Below are positions 33,555-41,664 of a DNA stretch of 48,630 nucleotides, in pieces. Each line of letters opens with the position of its first letter. Positions within the stretch are counted from its first letter, which is position 1. Source of the stretch: Blastopirellula marina DSM 3645 (lineage in GTDB: Bacteria; Planctomycetota; Planctomycetia; Pirellulales; Pirellulaceae); the NCBI RefSeq assembly GCF_000153105.1, contig NZ_CH672376.1, forward strand, positions 4,068,585 to 4,117,214, in the 5' to 3' direction. A model generated the notes under the pieces. It was not told the origin of the DNA. It saw only the letters and a list, made by a program, of their open reading frames with translations, and did not search any database. Made by a program: the position numbers and the translations under genes.

Positions 33555-34592
33555 ATGGCCGAAGAAGATCGAAAAGTTCGACTCGTAGATATCGCGAACC
33601 AGGCAGGCGTTTCCCGCGCAGCGGTCGGTCATATTCTGAACAACTCCGGCGTCGATAGCGTCCGCGTTTCGGAGGCGACGCGACAAAAAGTGTTGAAGAT
33701 CGCCGAAGAGCTCGATTATCGGCCGAATCGCGCCGCTCAGCGCTTGCGCGGAATGCCGACCAAGATCATCGGCGTCGTCCTGGACACCGTGAACTTGGCG
33801 GTCTTCTCGGCGCGTCTGTCGGCGATTGAGGCCGAGGCTCATACCCGCGGGTATCGTTTGATGATCGGCCAGGCGCATCATGATCCGGCCGAAATCAAAA
33901 CCTATCTCGACGATTTCGCCGATCACGGCATGGACGCGATCTTGTGCATGTTTGACGTGATGCAAGATATTCGGCCAAAGCTGAAAAAAGTCTTCCGTGA
34001 TCGCAATCACATCATCTTGCACTCGTCGCCGATTTTGAAAGCACAGCCTTGCGTGCGGGTCGAAACGTCGTCGGCGATTGAGCAATTGGTCGACCACCTG
34101 GCCGATCGCGGCCGCAAACGGGTCGCGATTCAGTTGTGGTCGCCGTCGGATCAATTGATGTCGATTCGCTGTGAAGCTTGGAAAGCGAACGTGAAACGGC
34201 GCAAGCTGGGGACCAGCGAATCGCTGATTTGGACCAATCCCGAAGCGACGCAAAAGCCGTCTCGCGATGCGATCGATGATTGCATTCAGAAGTTGGTCGT
34301 CAAAAACAAAGCCGATGCGATCATTGCGTCGAACGACGAATGGGCGGTGCGGATCATGCAAGGGTTACACCGCCATGGGTATTCGGTTCCAGAAGACTTG
34401 GCCATTACCGGCTATGACAATCTGGATATCGCCGACGTGATCGAACCCGGTCTGACCACGATCGATCAATGCCACGCGGCCTACGCCAAAGCGGCGCTCG
34501 ACCTGGTCGAAGAGTCGCTGCAGGGAGAAATCCCCGCGGCCAAGCGAGTCCGCGTGATTCGCCCGGAGCTAATCGTGCGCGAATCGACCTAA
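33555..34592 (+). CDS. LacI-family transcription regulator
   Basis: 345 residues from ATG 33555 (M-A-E-E-D-R-K). The helix-turn-helix spans residues 10-35: [21 protein letters not shown], with R-A-A-Q-R-L-R-G as hinge helix. A periplasmic-binding-protein-like effector domain follows, including [11 protein letters not shown] and [11 protein letters not shown]. The serine at G-V-S-R and the A-V-G-H stretch place it among sugar-responsive repressors. It starts 161 bp after a Gfo/Idh/MocA gene on the same strand and likely controls that gene pair or the hydrolase. No palindromic operator was found by eye near 30900. Confidence 0.93.
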   Translation: MAEEDRKVRLVDIANQAGVSRAAVGHILNNSGVDSVRVSEATRQKVLKIAEELDYRPNRAAQRLRGMPTKIIGVVLDTVNLAVFSARLSAIEAEAHTRGYRLMIGQAHHDPAEIKTYLDDFADHGMDAILCMFDVMQDIRPKLKKVFRDRNHIILHSSPILKAQPCVRVETSSAIEQLVDHLADRGRKRVAIQLWSPSDQLMSIRCEAWKANVKRRKLGTSESLIWTNPEATQKPSRDAIDDCIQKLVVKNKADAIIASNDEWAVRIMQGLHRHGYSVPEDLAITGYDNLDIADVIEPGLTTIDQCHAAYAKAALDLVEESLQGEIPAAKRVRVIRPELIVREST

Positions 34593-34593
34593 C

Positions 34594-34640
34594 GACTGGA
34601 CCGGACAAGGTTGGACCGGACCGCTGCATTTTTCTGTTCG
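34594..34640 (+). repeat. Dispersed copy of the GGTTGGACYGGACCG core
   Basis: It reads GACTGGACCGGACAAGG then GGTTGGACCGGACCGCTG, a short A/T run with five T's, and CTGTTCG. It matches a unit of the array at 12414-12670 but lacks one 5-bp GGACY step. Confidence 0.75.
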
Positions 34641-34659
34641 GCGGATTGAACCAATAAAA

Positions 34660-34690
34660 CACTAGCCCGAGTGCGCAAGCCGAGGGAATA
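34660..34690. repeat. CTAGCCCG-type intergenic repeat
   Basis: ACTAGCCCGAGTGCGCAAGC followed by CGAGGGAAT. It resembles an intergenic repeat I recall as common in Pirellulaceae genomes, and its first eight bases match the palindrome at 43051-43078. Confidence 0.45.
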
Positions 34691-34707
34691 CGCCATCCAT
34701 TCCAAAG

Positions 34708-34747
34708 GACTGGACAAGGTTGGACTGGACCGCTGTTTTTTTTTTGC
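34708..34747 (+). repeat. Dispersed copy of the GGTTGGACYGGACCG core
   Basis: GGACTGGACAAGGTTGGACT followed by GGACCGCTG and a run of ten T's. It is the second of three copies after the LacI gene, with a preceding GGACTGGACAAGG that also occurs in the first copy. Confidence 0.75.
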
Positions 34748-34828
34748 CATCAAATTGCCTAGTCTGCCTGGGCGTTGGTTTGGGGGCTTTTGCGCTGCGG
34801 CTGGCACGGCCTGCCCTACGGGTTCACT

Positions 34829-34857
34829 AGTTGGACCGGACCGTTGGTCATTTTTTA
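34829..34857 (+). repeat. Dispersed copy of the GGTTGGACYGGACCG core (short)
   Basis: AGTTGGACCGGACCGTTGG then TCATTTTTT. It keeps the core and T-run but lacks the leading GGACTGGACAAGG. Confidence 0.65.
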
Positions 34858-34958
34858 GGACAGGTCTCAATGCAGGTCCTGTCTTGGGGGGAAGGATCGC
34901 CAGCCATCCCTGCTCGCGCTGGCCATCCTTGACCGCCGGAGGCTCGTCACCCCGTATT

Positions 34959-34998
34959 CGAGCCCCAAGTTGTGCGCTTTGTCGAGAGACAATTTTGG
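34959..34998 (+). repeat. Conserved intergenic block, copy 2
   Basis: CGAGCCCCAAGT, TGTGCGCTTTGTCGAGAGAC and then AATTTTGG. It aligns to 12877-12917. As there, it lies downstream (plus strand) of the core repeats, about 100 bp after the last copy. Confidence 0.6.
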
Positions 34999-35179
34999 CG
35001 CGTTTCCTGCGATGTCCAAGTCGACCAACCGCCCGCTTTTATGCGCTCGACGAAGCAATTTATGAAAGTGTATCCTAATGACTTGAAAGGTCGGAAATCG
35101 CCGTTAAGTCAAAGGGATTAACAAGAAGTTTTAGAGCACCCAAGGAACTTCAAGAGCTAAGGCCGCCGAGGAAATATTT

Positions 35180-35287
35180 GTGAAGACTCGGTTGCTACGC
35201 CCTGTTTATATCGATGGGCCGGCACAGCAGCTGCTTCAGGCTGAGATTGGTCGGCCTCGTGTGGGAGGAATGACTGTTGGATATTGA
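35180..35287 (+). CDS. Small overlapping ORF before the AT-rich orphan gene
   Basis: A GTG-started frame of 35 residues (V-K-T-R-L-L-R-P-V-Y-I-D) with GAGG about 8 nt upstream. It ends inside the next gene's first codons. It could be a leader peptide that couples translation, or the true N-terminus of the next gene separated by a frameshift near 35280. Evidence is limited to the ribosome site and overlap. Confidence 0.35.
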   Translation: MKTRLLRPVYIDGPAQQLLQAEIGRPRVGGMTVGY

Positions 35288-35813
35288 TCACGACGTCTAC
35301 TATTTTATTTTGGACGCCGAAAACCGCGACTCGGCTCATTGCGTTTTCAACGGCATCGATTTTCACGGTGGACTTGATAACGAGGTGTCGCAGCGCGTTT
35401 CCGCTGCGAAATACTTAGTGAGTTCAAGCGGATCGCGAGCCCTCGCTGACAAACTGTCAGTAGTTCACCGCAATCGTTTCGGCAATACTTTGGTGCTCAC
35501 GGGAAACTATAATGGTGATTTGCCTTGCCTTTTGACAACAGACTTGCAAATGAAATGGGCGTATGCAGGCAAGGTGAGTATTAGGACGAGTGACCCTGAG
35601 TTTGATCTTGAGACATTTCCAACCAAAGGAATCGCCCTGTGCGGGGGAAATTGGGTTGGCGCCTTGCGGCTAGGCGAAGAAGGATTTCGCCTTGATGCAT
35701 GTGCAAGAGATGAAATTGCTTTTGCGGTCGAGGAATCTGCCTTCTGTCCGGACTGGAGCGAGGGATTGGAGAATCCAGATTCGTTGATTATTTTCGTGAA
35801 AAGTCGAGAATAA
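35277..35813 (+). CDS. AT-rich orphan protein of unknown function
   Basis: 178 residues from TTG at 35277, with GGAGG 8 nt before it; an in-frame stop lies at 35271, so no earlier start exists in this frame. It has no signal peptide. The sequence starts L-D-I-D-H-D-V-Y-Y-F-I-L-D-A and has V-L-T-G-N-Y-N-G-D near residue 80 and R-D-E-I-A-F-A-V-E-E near 145. The base composition is visibly more AT-rich than neighbours and codon choice is less G/C-ending, which suggests acquired DNA. Size and isolation resemble immunity proteins of toxin systems, but that is a guess and no toxin is nearby. A 35-residue ORF overlaps its start. Confidence 0.6.
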   Translation: MDIDHDVYYFILDAENRDSAHCVFNGIDFHGGLDNEVSQRVSAAKYLVSSSGSRALADKLSVVHRNRFGNTLVLTGNYNGDLPCLLTTDLQMKWAYAGKVSIRTSDPEFDLETFPTKGIALCGGNWVGALRLGEEGFRLDACARDEIAFAVEESAFCPDWSEGLENPDSLIIFVKSRE

Positions 35814-36070
35814 AAAGTTGAGGCATTACTAGTGCCCGCTGCTCTCAACGGCGACCGCGGTGACAAAGCCGCGCTGCTGCGGTTTGCGACGGTGTGCTGA
35901 TTCGAGCTTCACTTTTTCGCGTCCAGGCCTAAGATGTCAGACGCATGGACGCCGCGGTTGATAGAGGGCCGAAAAGCAGGGTCTTGCCCTGTTGCTCCGC
36001 TCTTAATCGGTGGCCGGGGCGTGTTCCATTTCTTCGTGTGCGGTTTGCGCTATGAAGAAAAACAAGCCGA

Positions 36071-37063
36071 CTACGGAGCGGTCGCTGGGTGGGCGCCGTT
36101 TTTGACGCCGTTGGTTTTAACGGCCAAGCGAGTCGGGGGAGGAACGGCCAGGCCCATCAGACGCCGCGGATTGACGCGAGTCAATCGGTCGATTTCGACC
36201 GAGGTCAAGCCGACGTGTTGACGCAGGTTCTCGGCCATCCGTTGCATGGTCGTCGCCGAGCCGATCAAGTGGCTGTCATCTTCGGCGCGCGGTACCCCAT
36301 CTTCGCCGACCAGCACTTCTTGATCTCCCAGCGGATACAATCCGGGGCCGCAGCCGGCGGCGGAGATCGCGTCAGAGACGATGAACGTGCGATCGATGCC
36401 GGCGATCTGCAGGTAGTTTTTCAGCGCGAAGAACGGAACATGGGCCCCATCGGCGATCAAGCCAAAGTTCAAGCGATCAGCGCGGCTGAGAGCGCGTTGA
36501 ATGATGTTGTCGTGCCGATCCATCAAACGCGGACAGCCGTTCCCCAGATGGGTAAAGAGGGAAAGGCCCGCGTCAAGACAAGCGTCCAATTGATTGATCG
36601 ACGCGTTGGTGTGACCGGCGGCGACGATAACGCCTTGCTTGACTAGGCGACGCGTGACGTCTTGATCGGGGTCTTGTTCGGGAGCCAGCGTGACGATCCG
36701 CGTCAGTCCGTCCGCCGCGTCCAGCAGCAGCGCCATTTCTTCCCACGACGCTTCTTTGGCATGTTCCACTGGATGAGCGCCGACATAGCCGACCTGCGTG
36801 CTGATGAACGGGCCTTCGATATGAAAGCCGGCGATCATCCGTTGGATCAGCGGATCGGTCGCACGTAACTCAACGAAACGCGTCAAGCGGGCCGCCATGC
36901 GAGCAATATCGTCAGTGATGATCGTGACGAGCACTCCACCGACGGCGTCACGCTCCAGCGCCGCGCAGGCGCTGAGGAGATCTGCTGCTGAGATGTCGTC
37001 TTGGTTGAAGTCGACGCCGTAGTAGCCGTTGATTTGCAGGTCGAAGAACTTGGAGTCAGGCAT
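36071..37063 (-). CDS. nagA: N-acetylglucosamine-6-phosphate deacetylase NagA (short form)
   Basis: 330 residues, shorter than the usual 380-400. It deacetylates GlcNAc-6-P to GlcN-6-P, feeding NagB. Metal-site and catalytic residues are seen in [21 protein letters not shown] and V-S-D-A-I-S-A-A-G. It begins directly at [14 protein letters not shown], the first barrel strand, and ends soon after V-N-P-R-R-L-M-G-L, so the beta-sandwich formed by the usual N- and C-terminal extensions is missing. No ATG upstream extends the match. It is 17 bp after nagB and is surely in the same transcript. Confidence 0.87.
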   Translation of the reverse strand: MPDSKFFDLQINGYYGVDFNQDDISAADLLSACAALERDAVGGVLVTIITDDIARMAARLTRFVELRATDPLIQRMIAGFHIEGPFISTQVGYVGAHPVEHAKEASWEEMALLLDAADGLTRIVTLAPEQDPDQDVTRRLVKQGVIVAAGHTNASINQLDACLDAGLSLFTHLGNGCPRLMDRHDNIIQRALSRADRLNFGLIADGAHVPFFALKNYLQIAGIDRTFIVSDAISAAGCGPGLYPLGDQEVLVGEDGVPRAEDDSHLIGSATTMQRMAENLRQHVGLTSVEIDRLTRVNPRRLMGLAVPPPTRLAVKTNGVKNGAHPATAP

Positions 37064-37080
37064 GCGGTGTTCCAGGCGTT

Positions 37081-37830
37081 CTAGAGGGTCGAAGAGGCGG
37101 TCAATTCAGACGCGGAAGCTTTGTCAAGAAACAAGGCGATCTCCGCATGCGTTTGCAAAATCGAGGCGGGAACTTCAGGAGTCACGGGGCCTTCGACCGT
37201 ATTGCGAACCGCGATCGCTTTGCGCTCGTCGGGCACGCTGCAAATGATCGTTTTGGTTCGCAGGATCTGCTGACAAGACATGCTGATCGCGCGTGTGGGA
37301 ACATCGTCGAGCGTCGCGAACCAACCTTCGCCGGCCTGTTGGTTTCGGCAGGCTTCGTCCAACTCGACCACCAGGTACGGCGTATCGGTTTCAAAGTCGG
37401 CCGGCGGGTCATTGAAAGCGAGATGGCCATTTTCGCCGATCCCGACAAAAGCGACATCGATCGGATGTTGGTTGATGAGCCGCCCTAGGCGAGCGCAGAC
37501 TTCGTGCGGATCGGGGTTCGAGCCGTCCACATAGTGAAACTCTTTGAGCGCGACTTGATCGACAAATCGTTCGCGTAGATAGCGGCGAAAGGACGCTGGG
37601 TGCTGATCGCTCAGGCCGAGATATTCGTCAAGATGAAAGCCGGTGACGCAGCTCCAGTCGATATCAGGCTCGGCGACGAGCGCCGCTAGGGTCTCGAATT
37701 GAGAGGCGCCTGTGGCGACGATGATATTGGCGCAACCTTTTTCCGAAATAGCGCTGCGGATCGCGCTAGCTCCCTGGCGAGCCGCGGCGACGCCGAGGTG
37801 CGAAGCGTCGTCAAAGATGTGGATATTCAT
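37081..37830 (-). CDS. nagB: Glucosamine-6-phosphate deaminase NagB
   Basis: 249 residues. It converts glucosamine-6-P to fructose-6-P and ammonia. Family motifs: F-H-L-D-E-Y-L-G-L near residue 66, S-F-R-R-Y-L, and [14 protein letters not shown] near residue 133, which carries the catalytic acid and histidine. First gene of a nagBA operon; together they bring amino sugars from cell walls, chitin or sulfated glycans into glycolysis. The region 37885-37929 just upstream is dense with inverted repeats (see operators). No permease or GlcNAc kinase is present here. Confidence 0.94.
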   Translation of the reverse strand: MNIHIFDDASHLGVAAARQGASAIRSAISEKGCANIIVATGASQFETLAALVAEPDIDWSCVTGFHLDEYLGLSDQHPASFRRYLRERFVDQVALKEFHYVDGSNPDPHEVCARLGRLINQHPIDVAFVGIGENGHLAFNDPPADFETDTPYLVVELDEACRNQQAGEGWFATLDDVPTRAISMSCQQILRTKTIICSVPDERKAIAVRNTVEGPVTPEVPASILQTHAEIALFLDKASASELTASSTL

Positions 37831-37884
37831 TCAGTCGGTAGGCTTTTTGAGTGGGAACAGACGGTGATTTTGGGTTGGAATTTC

Positions 37885-37908
37885 GCGTGACGGTGATGTC
37901 ACGCGATA
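37885..37908. promoter_or_regulatory. 9-bp inverted repeat in the nagBA upstream region
   Basis: TCGCGTGAC, six bases GGTGAT, then GTCACGCGA. It lies 55-78 bp before the nagB start and overlaps the TGATATCA-type site, so it may be a second operator or part of one composite operator. Confidence 0.6.
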
Positions 37909-37913
37909 TCATT
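37896..37913. promoter_or_regulatory. TGATATCA-NN-TGATATCA-type operator, nagB copy
   Basis: TGATGTCA-CG-CGATATCA, two mismatches from the consensus seen at 38114 and 38544. It sits 66 bp before the nagB start. A GntR- or LacI-type repressor with a direct-repeat palindromic site would fit. Confidence 0.55.
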
Positions 37914-38113
37914 TTGTCATAAATGACGCCGAAGTCAACCGATTTCTTTGGGGGACGTCGCCGCACGAGTATTCGCGTCGCAGTCACTTGTTTTGGAGAG
38001 CCATGCGGAGCTGGGTGGCCTGCGGGGTTTGGGGGGGGCATCGTCTGGCTTAATGCGCCGCGACGCGATTTTGGAAAAATTCAGAGCAAAACCCCAGAAA
38101 ATGCTTGCGACCA

Positions 38114-38131
38114 TGATATCACCTGATATCA
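38114..38131. promoter_or_regulatory. TGATATCA-NN-TGATATCA operator, middle copy
   Basis: TGATATCA-CC-TGATATCA: two perfect 8-bp palindromes with a 2-bp spacer, so the site reads alike on both strands. It lies 284 bp from the nagB start and 537 bp from the DUF1559 start. Confidence 0.6.
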
Positions 38132-38543
38132 TACGAGAGTCAAAATCGACAGCATGGACGCCAAATGTTCTGTCGAGCTTTGGCGCCTTGTCCGAGTGCG
38201 GAAGTCTCCTCCCATCTGCCGCCATCATGCACTGCCCATTTTTCGAGCGAAATCCACTCCCTGAAGAGGAAGACGTAAGCAGTCCTCCTTCCGAGGAAGA
38301 GATCGCCGAGCGATGTTTCCAAAGTTGTAACCGGGGAAACCCGAAACTTGGCCACGATCACCGATACGATTTCAGCGGAGCCGACGGATACGGCGCATCG
38401 TTTGCGTTTATTCAATCGTATCACGATGGCGTTGAGTTTCGTTTCGGAAGCGATGCCGGCCAACGAATCGCCGCGTGCCGAAAAAACGCTTCCAACAGGT
38501 GGCGTAGGGATCGCCGAAAAGTGCGATTTTTTTTGAGCCGTTA

Positions 38544-38561
38544 AGATATCAGCTGATATCA
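38544..38561. promoter_or_regulatory. TGATATCA-NN-TGATATCA operator, DUF1559 copy
   Basis: AGATATCA-GC-TGATATCA, 90 bp before the DUF1559 start at 38651, where a repressor or activator would act on that locus. Confidence 0.6.
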
Positions 38562-38650
38562 AGGTTGCTGCATTTGGCTGAAATACGAACGCTGTCGGCA
38601 TGCGAGTAGTAATTGATTCTCAACATTCAGGTTTTCCGAGGAGTCGATTC

Positions 38651-39592
38651 ATGAAACGATCTCGTGGTTTTACGCTAGTCGAGCTGTTAGTCGTGATTGC
38701 GATCATCGGCGTTTTGATCGCGCTATTGTTACCGGCAGTGCAGCAAGCGCGTGAAGCGGCGCGGCGGATGCAGTGCAGCAACAACATGAAGCAGTTGGGG
38801 CTGGCGCTGCACAACTATCACGACACCTACGGCCGATTCATGTCAGGCGGTTGGGATATCGATGGAATCGCCGGCTATTCGATGGGTTGGGTACCGCGTC
38901 TGTTTCCGTTTATGGAGCAAGGCGCGCGCTGGGACGCAATGGAATCGCTGAACAATAACTACGTGATCACCCGCAGTCCGTTCCGATATCATGACCAAGA
39001 TAATCCGATCTTTGGCGCGGCACCGGGCTTGTGGTGTCCTTCGTCCGCAATCGGCGACGTTGCGTCGGACCAAACGCCGACCTCATCGCTGCCGTACCAG
39101 GACATCCAAGGTTCGCTGCACTATCGCGGCTGCTCGGGTTCGATCGATGTCGACTACCAAGCTGGCTCCTCCTCAGGAAGAGAGTACAGCGCCTCCGGTG
39201 TGATGTATCCCAAAAGCCAAACGCGAATCGGCGATATCATTGACGGGACCAGCAATACGATCTTGTTGGGTGAAACGTCGAGCGCCGAAGGTTGGTCTGT
39301 CTCGAGTCCCACGATTGTTTCCGGCTTGACCGGTTTAAAACCGTGGGTGCTTGGGTTCTATCGATACAGTTCCACGTCGTGGCTGACAATCGACCATAAG
39401 ACGATTCAGTTTCCGATCAACTACCAAGGGCAGTTTGGTTACAACTTGACGCCGTACGCCAGCTATCACCCCGGCGGCGCGATGTTCGCCAAATGCGACG
39501 GCAGCGTTTCGTTTTTCGCCGAAACGATGAGCTTGGATACGTTGAAATATTATGCGACCCGCAAGAATGGCGAGGTCATCAGCGGTCAATAA
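38651..39592 (+). CDS. DUF1559 pseudopilin-like secreted protein
   Basis: 313 residues from ATG 38651 with GAGGAG 7 nt before. The leader [16 protein letters not shown] has the classical G before F for prepilin peptidase cleavage; [15 protein letters not shown] follows. The end has [15 protein letters not shown]. It is paired with the small lipoprotein at 39661, 68 bp on. The pair occurs twice in a row here, with the second DUF1559 gene closely similar (same W-V-P-R-L-F-P-F stretch and H-Y-R region). One of the 18-bp operator sites lies 90 bp upstream. Confidence 0.94.
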   Translation: MKRSRGFTLVELLVVIAIIGVLIALLLPAVQQAREAARRMQCSNNMKQLGLALHNYHDTYGRFMSGGWDIDGIAGYSMGWVPRLFPFMEQGARWDAMESLNNNYVITRSPFRYHDQDNPIFGAAPGLWCPSSAIGDVASDQTPTSSLPYQDIQGSLHYRGCSGSIDVDYQAGSSSGREYSASGVMYPKSQTRIGDIIDGTSNTILLGETSSAEGWSVSSPTIVSGLTGLKPWVLGFYRYSSTSWLTIDHKTIQFPINYQGQFGYNLTPYASYHPGGAMFAKCDGSVSFFAETMSLDTLKYYATRKNGEVISGQ

Positions 39593-39660
39593 ACGTCGAG
39601 CGATTTCAACATTGAATACGGGAAGTCTTCCTTACTTCTTTTCTATATTTGGAAGCGATC

Positions 39661-40071
39661 ATGAGTCATTCAAAGATGATAGCGAGTCTTTTCGCCGCGG
39701 CGGTTTTCGCTTGCATCGGCTGCGGACCAAGTGGTCCGGAAATGGGGCATGTCTTTGGAACGGTTACTTATGAAGGGAAACCGTTGCCGACCGGCACGGT
39801 TTCTTTCGTGCCGGAAAAAGAGGGCCTGCCGATGGCTTACGCCCAGATTCAAGCCGACGGAACCTACGAAGCGTCGACCAAAAGCTTGGGCAGGGGAGTT
39901 CCGGTCGGCAGTCATCGCGTGATGATTACGGCGATGACGGATGGCGGATCCGGCGAAGGGGGAAACCTGATTCAGTTGATTCCAACTCGATACGGCGGAG
40001 ACCGCATGTCGGGACTGACGGCCGAAGTTCAAGAGGGCGAAAACAAGATCGATTTCCTGCTTGAAAAATAG
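39661..40071 (+). CDS. Secreted lipoprotein, transthyretin-like (carboxypeptidase regulatory-like) fold
   Basis: 136 residues from ATG 39661. A lipobox (A-C-I-G-C near residue 20) predicts lipid attachment. The mature part is one beta-sandwich domain: G-T-V-T-Y-E-G-K-P-L-P-T-G-T-V-S-F-V-P, I-Q-A-D-G-T-Y-E and V-P-V-G-S-H-R-V-M-I-T. These are common planctomycete lipoproteins, usually next to DUF1559 genes. Role unknown. A near-identical paralogue is at 41148 with the same P-E-M-G start after the lipobox. Confidence 0.87.
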   Translation: MSHSKMIASLFAAAVFACIGCGPSGPEMGHVFGTVTYEGKPLPTGTVSFVPEKEGLPMAYAQIQADGTYEASTKSLGRGVPVGSHRVMITAMTDGGSGEGGNLIQLIPTRYGGDRMSGLTAEVQEGENKIDFLLEK

Positions 40072-40125
40072 AACGGACTTATCGAGCGACTTTTCTTTAA
40101 TTTCTTTTTCATACTGGGGTCTCTA

Positions 40126-41055
40126 ATGAAGCGACAACTTGGATTTACACTCGTTGAACTGTTGGTCGTCATCGCGATCATCGGCGTTTTGATCGCTCTG
40201 CTATTGCCAGCCGTGCAGCAAGCGCGGGAAGCGGCTCGCCGGATGCAGTGCAGTAATAATTTGAAGCAACTTAGCTTGTCGTTTCACAACTATCATGACA
40301 CCTACGGCAAATTCATGCCGGGCGGTTTACATGCCAACGTCACGTATCCCTTGGGTTGGGTTCCCCGGTTGTTTCCCTTCTTTGAGCAAGGAGCTCGCTA
40401 CGATGCGATGGATGCGCTTTACTCCAGCTATATGATGAATCGCAGCCCGTACCGGAGCCATGATCAGACGAATCCGATCTTTGGACCGGTGCCTTCACTC
40501 TCGTGTCCTTCGTCACCGCTGGGCGATACGGCTTCCGATCATCCGATTACCGCCTATTTCCCCGATACACAAATTCAAGGCGCTTTGCACTATCGCGCTA
40601 ACGCTGGTTCGTTCGACGTTGATTTCCATGCGCCTGGCGATTCGTCACGCGATGGCTATGTCTCTTCCGGCGTCGTTTATCCAGAGAGCAAGGTTCGGTT
40701 TGGCGACATTATCGATGGGACAACCAATACGATCTTGTTGGGCGAGTCGTCGAGCACGAAGGGATGGACGACATCACGCGCGCAAAGCTTTGGCGGCATC
40801 AAGCCCTGGGTCTGGGGATTTTATCGCTATAACGCGACCGATTGGTTGATGATCGACCACAAGATGGTGCAATTTCCGATCAACTACTCTGGTTCGTTCA
40901 CGAATAACAACACTCCGTTCACGAGCTATCATCCCGGTGGAGCGATGTTCGCCAATTGCGATGGCAGCGTGGTTTTTCTGCCGGAGACGATCAGCCTTGA
41001 TACGTTTAAATCGCTGGCGACTCGCAAGAATGGGGAAGTGAACTCTGGGCTTTAG
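40126..41055 (+). CDS. DUF1559 pseudopilin-like secreted protein, second copy
   Basis: 309 residues. The leader [16 protein letters not shown] and [16 protein letters not shown] are the DUF1559 type. It aligns with the copy at 38651 along its whole length (F-M-x-[38 protein letters not shown]), so the two arose by tandem duplication of a DUF1559-lipoprotein pair. It starts 54 bp after the first lipoprotein. Confidence 0.94.
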   Translation: MKRQLGFTLVELLVVIAIIGVLIALLLPAVQQAREAARRMQCSNNLKQLSLSFHNYHDTYGKFMPGGLHANVTYPLGWVPRLFPFFEQGARYDAMDALYSSYMMNRSPYRSHDQTNPIFGPVPSLSCPSSPLGDTASDHPITAYFPDTQIQGALHYRANAGSFDVDFHAPGDSSRDGYVSSGVVYPESKVRFGDIIDGTTNTILLGESSSTKGWTTSRAQSFGGIKPWVWGFYRYNATDWLMIDHKMVQFPINYSGSFTNNNTPFTSYHPGGAMFANCDGSVVFLPETISLDTFKSLATRKNGEVNSGL

Positions 41056-41147
41056 TCAACTTCAGATAGTGGACTCGATACGGCGTCGCCCAGGCGACGC
41101 CGTCACTCGGTACTTTTCCTCTCGTCCTGCGTCTATCTTTTCTGAGA

Positions 41148-41558
41148 ATGTTGATGATAAAGAATTCAAAATTAATCCTTGGCTTGATCGTGGCGAGCCT
41201 GGTGACTCACCTAGGTTGCGGCGCGCATGGTCCCGAAATGGGAGACGTCACCGGAACGGTCACCTTCCAGGGCAAACCGCTCCATACCGGGACGATTACG
41301 TTTATTCCGGAGGAAGAAGGACTGCCGTTGGCCTATGCCGAGATTCAAGCGGATGGCGCCTATGAAGGTTTCACCGAAGCATTTGGCAAAGGCGTTCCGG
41401 TCGGCAAGCATCGCGTGATGATCATGGCGGTTCAGGAAAATGGTCCCGAAGCGGCTTCGGTCGCGCTTTTGCCCCCCAAATACAGCAGCGATCGGCAGTC
41501 AGGTTTGACGGCCGAAGTCGCCAGCGGAGAAAATAAGATCGACTTTACGCTGAAGTAA
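41148..41558 (+). CDS. Secreted lipoprotein, transthyretin-like, second copy
   Basis: 136 residues from ATG 41148 (ATG 41154 also possible). The lipobox is T-H-L-G-C. The mature domain, G-A-H-G-P-E-M-G-D-V-T-G-T-V-T-F-Q-G-K-P-L, matches the 39661 copy almost position by position, except the central loop (A-S-V-A-L-L-P-P-K). It ends 106 bp before the Nramp-like gene. Confidence 0.87.
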   Translation: MLMIKNSKLILGLIVASLVTHLGCGAHGPEMGDVTGTVTFQGKPLHTGTITFIPEEEGLPLAYAEIQADGAYEGFTEAFGKGVPVGKHRVMIMAVQENGPEAASVALLPPKYSSDRQSGLTAEVASGENKIDFTLK

Positions 41559-41664
41559 CGCGACGATAAAACAGAAACGCGACTCCCCCACTTACCATCA
41601 CTCCTCCTTGTCGATCGAGGCCCAACCGGCCTCGGTCGATCACTTCGTTTAAAGCGAGCACGGA

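Larger units (their letters stand above)
34593..35276. other. 684-bp stretch with dispersed repeats
   Basis: It holds three copies of the GGTTGGAC-type core (34594-34857), a CTAGCCCG-type repeat (34660-34690) and the conserved block (34959-34998), followed by a small overlapping ORF candidate (35180-35287). The frames through the repeats shift and have no family features. Confidence 0.7.
37831..38650. other. 820-bp gene-poor region with three operator-like sites
   Basis: Between nagB (minus) and a DUF1559 gene (plus). It contains the inverted repeats at 37885-37929, and 18-bp sites at 38114 and 38544. Two overlapping opposite frames of 150-200 residues fill the middle, but neither shows a family motif or ribosome site. 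A decayed gene is possible. Confidence 0.6.

Noticed and set aside
37948-38601. Two opposing frames of 199 and 153 residues in the nagB-DUF1559 gap
   Set aside because: They overlap each other, carry no recognised motif and no clear ribosome site; a decayed gene is possible but not supported.
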